A stretch of 6,973 bases of DNA from Candidatus Scatomorpha stercorigallinarum (GTDB lineage Bacteria > Bacillota_A > Clostridia > Oscillospirales > Oscillospiraceae): positions 1 through 6,973 of the forward strand of contig DVOV01000032.1 of the NCBI GenBank assembly GCA_018713375.1, read 5' to 3'. The notes under the pieces are model-generated. The model was given only the letters and a program-made list of their open reading frames with translations. It ran no database searches and had not been told where the DNA came from. A program made the translations under genes and the position numbers. How positions within the stretch are numbered: position 1 is the stretch's first letter; every line of letters begins with the position of its first letter. Shown piece by piece: positions 1-4,515 of the stretch.

Positions 1-177
1 GTTGTCGCGCAGGTTATCCTTTTTCAGTCCCTTGTAACCCTTGTACCGCCGCGTGGTCATGCCCGACCAGGCCTTGCTTATCTCGTCGGTCAGCTCGTTG
101 CGTATCCGTATCGAGAGCAGCCGCTGATGCACCCACTCCTCGCTGCAGCCCTTATATGTACCCCCGCATTTATTGAT
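1..177 (-). pseudogene. Fragment of BRO/antirepressor-type phage protein (truncated, runs off left edge)
   Basis: The minus strand is open for 59 codons from a TGA at 178-180 to the window edge. It contains the segments CSEEWVHQRL, RIRNELTDE, ISKAW and YKGLKKDNLRDN. From memory of the family, these match the C-terminal half of Bro-N/antirepressor-like prophage proteins, where SEEW...R...LTDEW and KGLK.ENLRD blocks occur. The whole Bro-N half is absent, and there is no start codon with a ribosome binding site; the first in-frame ATG (58-60) lies inside the conserved block. In relatives I recall about 20 residues between LTDE and the EISKA-like segment, and these seem deleted here in frame. I read it as a decayed prophage remnant. 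The continuation beyond base 1 is unseen, so the C-terminus may be intact. Confidence 0.6.
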
Positions 178-179
178 TC

Positions 180-208
180 ATTATACCCCGTTTTACCCGA
201 AATCTCAA
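180..208 (-). promoter_or_regulatory. Sigma-70-type promoter upstream of the phage-protein fragment
   Basis: On the minus strand, TTGAGA (203-208) is separated by 17 nt from a perfect TATAAT (180-185). Transcription would begin near position 173 and run directly into the antirepressor-like fragment. Five of six bases at -35, six of six at -10 and ideal spacing make this the best promoter match in the window. Whether it is active is unknown. Confidence 0.6.
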
Positions 209-285
209 TGTTTATCTAACTTTTTTGCCCGGATCCTGCATGGCGCGACAAAGGCCCGGACGCTGTGGCGTATACGCACCCAATC

Positions 286-294
286 TGGTATAAT
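286..294 (+). promoter_or_regulatory. Extended -10 promoter element
   Basis: TGGTATAAT on the plus strand is a TG-N-TATAAT extended -10 box with a perfect hexamer. No convincing -35 is seen: TGGCGT lies 17 nt upstream, at 266-271. A start near 301 would transcribe the structured stretch that follows and stop at the 408-450 terminator. Confidence 0.45.
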
Positions 295-300
295 GCGCTT

Positions 301-450
301 AACTCACGATGCCCGCGCGACGGGATGCCGGGCCGGCGGGCATGTGTCCCGCCGCGCGGATGAGCAGCGCCGGGGAGGTTGGATGCGGCCCGCCGGGATG
401 AAATGGCAAAAGGGCTTCCGGGAGAGGATCATCTCACGGAAGCCCTTTTT
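301..450 (+). ncRNA. Candidate structured small RNA, family not recognised
   Basis: This segment lies between an extended -10 box and a strong terminator, with no credible protein gene. Arms 313-325 and 347-359 pair at 12 of 13 positions, and an outer CTCA/TGAG pair (303-306 with 361-364) could extend the stem. The loop contains CCGGCGGGC (333-341), perfectly complementary to GCCCGCCGG (388-396), so a pseudoknot or an alternative fold is possible. I do not recognise a known riboswitch, SRP, 6S or tmRNA signature. The downstream plus strand is antisense to the metallo-hydrolase gene, so this would be a free-standing RNA rather than a leader. High GC content raises the chance of accidental pairing, and conservation has not been tested. 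Confidence 0.3.
408..450. terminator. Bidirectional rho-independent terminator
   Basis: GGGCTTCCG (412-420) pairs perfectly with CGGAAGCCC (437-445). An inner GAGA/TCTC pair (422-425 with 432-435) extends the hairpin. It is flanked by AAAA (408-411) and TTTTT (446-450), so a T-tract follows the stem on either strand. On the minus strand it lies about 50 nt past the stop codon of the metallo-hydrolase gene and should end the four-gene operon. On the plus strand it would end the candidate small RNA. Confidence 0.85.
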
Positions 451-501
451 GGCGCCAGGCTGTGGTCAAAACGGCCGCGGTGCTCGCCGTTTTTTACCAC
501 G

Positions 502-1335
502 TTACACCTCCACCTCCAGGCCGTCGTGGGCGGGGATGAGGCCGCGGGGGGCGCAGTAGCGCTCCAGCTCGGACTGCGTTACGCAGCCGTTGTGGCTGAA
601 ATGGCTGAGGATGCAGCGCGTGCCCGGCCCGGCGCTGCCCAGCTCGCGCAGGCGGGCGAGGAAGCGCTCCGCTTCGCCGAGGCCCATGTGGTTTTCGCTG
701 CTGGGGAAACGGCCCGTGGTGGCGTCCAGGCTCACGGCGTCGAAGCGCTGGGCGGCCAGCAGCCGCCAGGACTCCGGCGGAAGGCGGATGCCTGTGTCGT
801 GCGCGTAGAGCAGCGTCTTGCCGCCCTTTTTGCAGATGTAGATGAGGCACTCCTCGGCCGGGTCGTGGTCTGCGGGCACGGCCGTGATCTCCCACTCGAC
901 GCGGCGCACGCTCTCGCCGCCGCGGATGACGTGGACGCGCACAAAGCGCGCCATATCCCGCTCGCAGGCTTCGTTGGGGCAGAGCTCGCGCCGGTAACTC
1001 GCGAGCACGGCCTCGTTGCCGTAGACGTCCAGCAGGCCCTCCGCACCGTGCTGATAGATGTCCAGGCGCTCGGAGAGCCCGGCGGGATACCAGTGGTCGG
1101 AGTGGCTGTGCGTGACGAGCAGGGTGTGGAGCCTGCCCAGATAGAGCCCGTGTAGCAGGCAGTGGTAGTAGGTGTCCGGCGGGAAGTCGATGAGCAGTTC
1201 GCCGTCCACGAGCAGCTGCGCGCGCGAGCGCACTTCGCGCCCGCCCACGCGGCGGGCGTTCTCGCAGATGGCGCAGTTGCAAAAGGAGGCGGGCAGCCCC
1301 TCCGCCGCCGCCGTGCCCAGGTAAAGCAGTTTCAT
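502..1335 (-). CDS. PhnP-like metallo-beta-lactamase-fold hydrolase
   Basis: This 277-residue protein is a metallo-beta-lactamase-fold hydrolase that resembles PhnP, the phosphoribosyl cyclic phosphodiesterase of the C-P lyase pathway. Visible motifs are the N-terminal GTAAAEGLPA strand, THSHSDH with metal ligands H76, H78, D80 and H81, ADHD at 155-158 (H157), AHDTG with D180, SHFSHNG with H245 and H248, and a final DGLEVEV. C19, C21 and C24 match the CxCxxC that, with a C-terminal histidine, holds the structural zinc in E. coli PhnP; H248 is the likely partner. No C-P lyase gene is nearby, so the phosphonate role should not be assumed; a cyclic phosphodiester or another small ester is plausible. 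The start is fixed by GGAGG six bases before ATG. It is the last gene of the operon, 41 nt after the RidA-like gene. Likely cytoplasmic, with no signal peptide. Confidence 0.85.
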   Translation of the reverse strand: MKLLYLGTAAAEGLPASFCNCAICENARRVGGREVRSRAQLLVDGELLIDFPPDTYYHCLLHGLYLGRLHTLLVTHSHSDHWYPAGLSERLDIYQHGAEGLLDVYGNEAVLASYRRELCPNEACERDMARFVRVHVIRGGESVRRVEWEITAVPADHDPAEECLIYICKKGGKTLLYAHDTGIRLPPESWRLLAAQRFDAVSLDATTGRFPSSENHMGLGEAERFLARLRELGSAGPGTRCILSHFSHNGCVTQSELERYCAPRGLIPAHDGLEVEV

Positions 1336-1376
1336 GTGTGTGGCCTCCGTTTGCGCTGGATGCCGTGAAAGGCGGC

Positions 1377-1841
1377 TCAGCCCTCTGTTTCTACGATCAT
1401 CTCAATCTCTACCGGGATGTCAAAAGGCAGGACGCTCACGCCAATTGCACTGCGGGCATGCCTGCCACGCTCGCCGAATACTTCCACCAACAGGTCGGAT
1501 GCGCCGTTGACTACGGCTGGTTGCTGTGTGAAGTCCGGGGCGGAGGCAACGAAGGCAAGCAGTTTTACAAAGCGTTTTACCCGATCAAGGTCGCCAAGCT
1601 CCTGCTTGAGCTGACCGAGCAGTGCGAGCATGGCGGCTCTCGCGGCATTATAGCCCTCTTCCACAGTCAGCTCCGAGCCCAACTTGCCCTGGTAGAGAGG
1701 CGTGCGGCCAGACATCGGGCCGCAGCCAGAAAAATACAGCATGTTCCCCACGCGCTGTACACAGACGTAATTTGCCACAGCGTCATTTGCGTCAGGCAGT
1801 GCGATGCCCAATTCAGCAAGGCGATTTTCCGTTACCGACAT
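1377..1841 (-). CDS. RidA/YjgF superfamily protein
   Basis: This 154-residue protein belongs to the RidA (YjgF/YER057c/UK114) superfamily. It looks like the longer subgroup with an N-terminal NRLAELGIALP extension rather than classical RidA of about 128 residues. Supporting segments are YFSGCGP (36-42), the PLYQGKLGSELTVEEGYNAA block, VKLLAFV (92-98), the DFTQQPAVVNGASDLLVEVFG block, and HARSAIGV followed by IPVEIEMIVE. R130 and E145 align with the arginine and glutamate that RidA uses to bind and hydrolyse enamine/imine intermediates, so imine deaminase chemistry is possible but unproven for this subgroup. AAGGAGG five bases before ATG fixes the start and overlaps the TAA of the preceding dipeptidase gene, so the two are probably translationally linked. 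An upstream in-frame extension exists but lies wholly within the dipeptidase gene. Cytoplasmic. Confidence 0.88.
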   Translation of the reverse strand: MSVTENRLAELGIALPDANDAVANYVCVQRVGNMLYFSGCGPMSGRTPLYQGKLGSELTVEEGYNAARAAMLALLGQLKQELGDLDRVKRFVKLLAFVASAPDFTQQPAVVNGASDLLVEVFGERGRHARSAIGVSVLPFDIPVEIEMIVETEG

Positions 1842-1851
1842 GGCTGCCTCC

Positions 1852-3333
1852 TTATTCCACGGTTTCCAGTATCTCCGTGAGCAGGCGGTATACCTTGCCG
1901 ACGGAGGATATTTGCATGGCTTCTTCGGTGGAGTGAGCGCCCGGAGTGTTGCACCCGAGGGCAATGGCGTCCACCTCGCGGCCCTGCTGCCTGAACTTGG
2001 CAAAGAATGTGGCCACTTCCACACCTGCATGTATGGCAATGGTCTGCGGCGGCGCGCCGTTCTGCTTTTCGTACACGCGGCATGCCACGTCGCGTATGGG
2101 CGATACGGGGTCGTACTCCCAGGAGCCAATACGCCGCTCAGTGACGAGCTCCGCGCCGAAGAGCGAGCAGAGCATGCGGTATTTGTTCAGCAACTGGTCA
2201 TGGCGGTATTCAAGGTTGCTGCGGATGCTCATCACCAGGTGCAGCGCACCGTCCTCCTCGGTCAGCGATCCAAGATTGGATGAGCTCTCCGCCAGCGTAC
2301 AGGGCACATCGTATACCGTGTACATGCCCACGGGAGCTGTGTACAACAGGCCGATGAGGCCATCCCTCACCCGCTCGGCGAGCGCCGTTTCGCCGCCGGC
2401 GAGCTGGCGTTCGCTTATGGACAGCAGCATGTCTGGGTCTGTGCGCTTATAGGTGGAGCAGATCTTCTCCTTAGCCGACTCGAAAGCGGCCAGCAATTCG
2501 CCTGAGCGCGCCGACTCACAGCAGAGCTCGGCTCCCGAGACCGTGCTGATGACGTTGAAGAGACCCTCCCCGCGTACAGAAAGAAGCTCGTATGGTACGG
2601 CCTGGCGCAGTTCAAAGAGCAGCTCGCCAAGGACGGCCACGGCGTTAGCGCGGCCCTGGTGTATCTCCTCTCCGCTGTGCCCGCCCTTCATGCCGCTCAG
2701 GGAGAGCGTGAAGGCCGCCTTGCCCTCAGCCGCGCCGACGGGGACGCGTTCCGCCGGCATGTCGATACGGTTTATGCTGATGCCCGCGCAGGAGACAAGG
2801 AAGGCGTCGTCCCGGAACACGTCGAGGTTTATCATGTGATCGGCGTCCGGCCAGCGGTAATCCATTTTTTCCGCGCCCGTGCAGGCGACTTCTTCTATAG
2901 TGGTGAAGAGGACCTGCAGCGGAGGGTGCTTCACTGTTTTAGAGTCCAGGATGGCCATTATCATTGCCACTCCGGAGCCGTTGTCCGCACCCAGGGTCGT
3001 GTGCCTGGCGCGTATCCAGTCCCCGTCTACATAGAGCTGCAGCCCGTCGCGCTCGAAGTCAAAGTCAAAGCCCTCGTCTTTTTTGCAGACCATGTCCATG
3101 TGCGCCTGCAACATGATCTTGGGCCGGTTTTCATAGCCGGGCGTGGCAGGCACCTCAATGGCCAGATTCCAGGTTTCGTCCTGCCTCACAGCGTATCCGC
3201 GCTCTTCTGCGAAGCGCTTCAAATAGTCGCTTATTTGCTTTTCGTGGAATGTGCCGTGTGGTATGCGGCAGATCTCCTCAAACCAATACAATACTTCCCT
3301 GGGCTCCAGCCCGGCAAGGACACGCTTTTCCAT
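1852..3333 (-). CDS. pepD: PepD-like M20 dipeptidase (aminoacyl-histidine / non-specific dipeptidase family)
   Basis: This 493-residue zinc dipeptidase has the full length of the PepD (M20C) family, which cleaves Xaa-His and other dipeptides in the cytoplasm. It opens with LEPREVLYWFEEICRIP, typical of PepD. Metal and catalytic residues are visible: LQAHMDMV (H78 metal, D80 catalytic), LGADNGSG (D117 bridging), TTIEEVACTGAE (E147/E148) and NLD (D171). The C-terminal IHAGVE and GAHSTEE (H467) also match. The insert between the two catalytic halves forms the lid/dimer domain. Several positions differ from the usual consensus: HGTF where RGSG is common, VFRDD after NLD where SEEEG is common, and EEVACTGA where EEIGLTGA is common. 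It may therefore be a diverged branch with another dipeptide preference. A GGGGG-type ribosome binding site lies about 7 nt before ATG. It starts 14 nt after the racemase gene ends. Confidence 0.9.
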   Translation of the reverse strand: MEKRVLAGLEPREVLYWFEEICRIPHGTFHEKQISDYLKRFAEERGYAVRQDETWNLAIEVPATPGYENRPKIMLQAHMDMVCKKDEGFDFDFERDGLQLYVDGDWIRARHTTLGADNGSGVAMIMAILDSKTVKHPPLQVLFTTIEEVACTGAEKMDYRWPDADHMINLDVFRDDAFLVSCAGISINRIDMPAERVPVGAAEGKAAFTLSLSGMKGGHSGEEIHQGRANAVAVLGELLFELRQAVPYELLSVRGEGLFNVISTVSGAELCCESARSGELLAAFESAKEKICSTYKRTDPDMLLSISERQLAGGETALAERVRDGLIGLLYTAPVGMYTVYDVPCTLAESSSNLGSLTEEDGALHLVMSIRSNLEYRHDQLLNKYRMLCSLFGAELVTERRIGSWEYDPVSPIRDVACRVYEKQNGAPPQTIAIHAGVEVATFFAKFRQQGREVDAIALGCNTPGAHSTEEAMQISSVGKVYRLLTEILETVE

Positions 3334-3347
3334 TGTACAGCCCCCTT

Positions 3348-4037
3348 TCAGTCCATAAGCGCGTATTTTGCGCTCTCTTCGGCGTGTATCAGCGCCGTGT
3401 CGTACACGGGAAGTACGCTGTGCTCCTGCTGTATCAACAGGCCTATTTCCGTGCAGCCGAGTATCACGCCCTGCGCCCCACGATCTTTCAGCTTGCGTAT
3501 CTCTTCCTGATAATAGCGGCGCGAAACCTCGCGGATATTGCCAAAGGCAAGCTCTTCATCGATGATGCGGTGTATTTCCCCGCGCGCCTCCGCTTCAGGG
3601 ATGATCGAAGTGATACCGCGGCGGCTGAGGATAGACTTGTAGAAGTCTTTTTCCATGGTAAACTTTGTCCCCAGCAGGCCCACTGTGTGTATGCCGTCCG
3701 CCAGCAGACGGTCAGCAGTGACGTCCGCGATGTGCAGCAAGGGCAGCCCGGAGGCTTCGATTTGCGGCGCCACGATGTGCATGGTGTTCGTGGCCAGCAC
3801 CAGGAAATCCGCGCCCGCGCGCTTCAGCGCCTGTGCGGCCGCACCCAGCACTTCCGCTGCGCGGTCCCAGTCGCCGCTGCGGTGTGTCTCCACTATGTCC
3901 TGGAAATCCACACTGTAGAGTATGCAGCGCGCGCTGTGGTGGTCGCCCAAGGCCTTGTTGATATAGCTGTTTATGACTTGGTAGTAAGTTACCGTGGACT
4001 CGCAGGCCATACCCCCGAGTATACCTATCGTTTTCAT
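3348..4037 (-). CDS. Aspartate/glutamate-type amino acid racemase (YgeA/RacX-like)
   Basis: This 229-residue PLP-independent racemase of the Asp/Glu/hydantoin racemase superfamily starts with IGILGGMACESTVTYY, the standard N-terminus of the aspartate racemase branch. The two catalytic positions are T83 in ATNTMH and C195 in LGCTEIGLL. Thr rather than Cys at the first position is the pattern of E. coli YgeA, described as an L-Asp/L-Glu-specific racemase with Thr83/Cys197, so a similar directional activity is likely. The residue before it, usually Cys (CTNTMH), is Ala here. Length is normal for the family. The ATG has AAAGGAG ten bases upstream, a slightly long spacing. A seven-codon reading frame starting at 4056 ends in a TGA overlapping the gene's ATG, but has no ribosome binding site. 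It is the first gene of the operon. D-Glu or D-Asp made here could feed peptidoglycan, or the enzyme could process D-residues. Confidence 0.88.
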   Translation of the reverse strand: MKTIGILGGMACESTVTYYQVINSYINKALGDHHSARCILYSVDFQDIVETHRSGDWDRAAEVLGAAAQALKRAGADFLVLATNTMHIVAPQIEASGLPLLHIADVTADRLLADGIHTVGLLGTKFTMEKDFYKSILSRRGITSIIPEAEARGEIHRIIDEELAFGNIREVSRRYYQEEIRKLKDRGAQGVILGCTEIGLLIQQEHSVLPVYDTALIHAEESAKYALMD

Positions 4038-4061
4038 GCTGTCTGCGCTCCTTTCATGTAT

Positions 4062-4071
4062 GGCACGTGCC
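4062..4071. repeat. 10-bp palindrome in the operon leader
   Basis: GGCACGTGCC is a perfect palindrome between the putative transcription start (about 4090) and the racemase ribosome binding site (4048-4055). It could be an operator half or an mRNA element, but a 10-bp palindrome in GC-rich DNA can arise by chance. Confidence 0.25.
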
Positions 4072-4096
4072 GGGCTGGCGGATCACGCTATATAAC

Positions 4097-4125
4097 AGTT
4101 TACTTATAAAAAGCGCGAAAGTCAA
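4097..4125 (-). promoter_or_regulatory. Candidate promoter of the racemase-dipeptidase operon
   Basis: On the minus strand, TTGACT (4120-4125) is followed 17 nt later by TAAACT (4097-4102). The -35 is five of six; the -10 is weaker, four of six. A start near 4090 would give a leader of about 50 nt before the racemase ATG at 4037. It is the only good -35 match upstream of the operon. A better -10-like TATATA lies further downstream, but at non-canonical spacing from this -35. Confidence 0.45.
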
Positions 4126-4138
4126 CTTGAACGAAGTT
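4124..4138. repeat. Inverted repeat overlapping the -35 box
   Basis: AACTT-GAACG-AAGTT is a perfect 5-bp inverted repeat with a 5-bp spacer. Its left arm overlaps the operon's candidate -35 box (4120-4125) by two bases. The position suits a repressor or activator site, but the arms are short and no regulator gene is present in the window. Confidence 0.25.
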
Positions 4139-4144
4139 AGTAGG

Positions 4145-4185
4145 AAATTAAAAACCGCCCCCAGCGAGAGACTCGCCAGGAGCGG
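4145..4185 (-). terminator. Rho-independent terminator facing the minus strand, with no visible gene upstream
   Basis: Read on the minus strand, a 14-bp stem (arms 4172-4185 and 4155-4168, with three G-U pairs) closes a three-base loop. It is followed by TTTTTAATTT (4154-4145). The plus strand has no T-tract after the stem, so it acts on leftward transcription. It lies upstream of the operon promoter, and no leftward gene is visible between here and the right edge. It may insulate the operon from antisense transcripts or end a small RNA. Confidence 0.7.
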
Positions 4186-4194
4186 AAAAAAGGG

Positions 4195-4241
4195 GCTATG
4201 TGAAGCGCTGATGATTTATTGATATTATGATATCACATAGC
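4195..4241. repeat. Inverted repeat with a 29-nt AT-rich spacer
   Basis: GCTATGTGA (4195-4203) and TCACATAGC (4233-4241) are perfect 9-bp inverted arms; with one mismatch the pairing extends to 11 of 12. On the minus strand the hairpin is followed by TTTTTT (4191-4186), which makes it look like a long-loop terminator placed in tandem with the one at 4145-4185. It could equally be a protein-binding site. Confidence 0.45.
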
Positions 4242-4469
4242 GCCTGGAGATGCAAGAAAAATCTTTCCCGCGGACGGTATAATTTTTACAATGGGTTTTA
4301 GAAATCAATGGGAATAAGTGGCGGTTTCATACGGCAAAATGTCACAAATTTGAGGCAGTAAAAATGTAATAGTCACCGAAAAATAAGGAATAACAGAGTT
4401 TTGCTCAAAAGGGGAAGACGCCAACATGTTTAGTACATTATACTGACAGCGCAGCAACAAAATGTAAAC
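4242..4469. other. AT-rich intergenic region without a gene
   Basis: No reading frame with a plausible ribosome binding site is present on either strand. Two -10-like hexamers face right, TATAAT at 4278-4283 and TATACT at 4439-4444, each without a convincing -35 at 16-18 nt. The second would start transcription near 4451 and give a leader of about 65 nt for the SLH gene. No known riboswitch motif was recognised. Confidence 0.5.
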
Positions 4470-4500
4470 AAGGCGCGGCGTTGCCGTGCCTTAATTTTTA
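4470..4500 (+). terminator. Terminator-like hairpin directly before the SLH gene RBS (possible attenuator)
   Basis: AAGGCGCGGC (4470-4479) pairs along its full length with GCCGTGCCTT (4483-4492), with one G-U pair and a GTT loop. AATTTTTA follows. The ribosome binding site TAAGGAGG starts at 4501, and the ATG is at 4516. The shape is that of an intrinsic terminator, but it sits in the leader of the gene it precedes, which suggests transcription attenuation or an mRNA 5' stabilising hairpin. No antiterminator partner was identified. Confidence 0.55.
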
Positions 4501-4515
4501 TAAGGAGGAAAAAAC

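Noticed and set aside
173..559. Plus-strand frame of 128 codons
   Set aside because: It crosses the promoter, structured stretch and terminator, has biased arginine-rich composition, and no ribosome binding site at its start. A GGAGG before an internal ATG at 383 is followed at once by the terminator hairpin.
379..1155. Plus-strand frame of 258 codons opposite the metallo-hydrolase gene
   Set aside because: It is antisense to a gene with clear family motifs, runs through the terminator at 408-450 and has no recognisable domain.
1238..1258. 8-bp GC inverted repeat in the metallo-hydrolase gene
   Set aside because: It consists almost only of G and C in a very GC-rich coding stretch and is likely by chance.
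2659..4109. Long plus-strand frames opposite the dipeptidase and racemase genes
   Set aside because: They mirror codon structure of the real minus-strand genes and show no domains.
4195..4241. CRISPR-like or IS-end repeat
   Set aside because: There is only one pair of arms, no repeat-spacer periodicity, no transposase and no target-site duplication.
4426..4446. Six-codon frame MFSTLY as a leader peptide before the SLH gene hairpin
   Set aside because: The ribosome binding site is poorly spaced, there is no run of regulatory codons, and it overlaps the only -10-like box.
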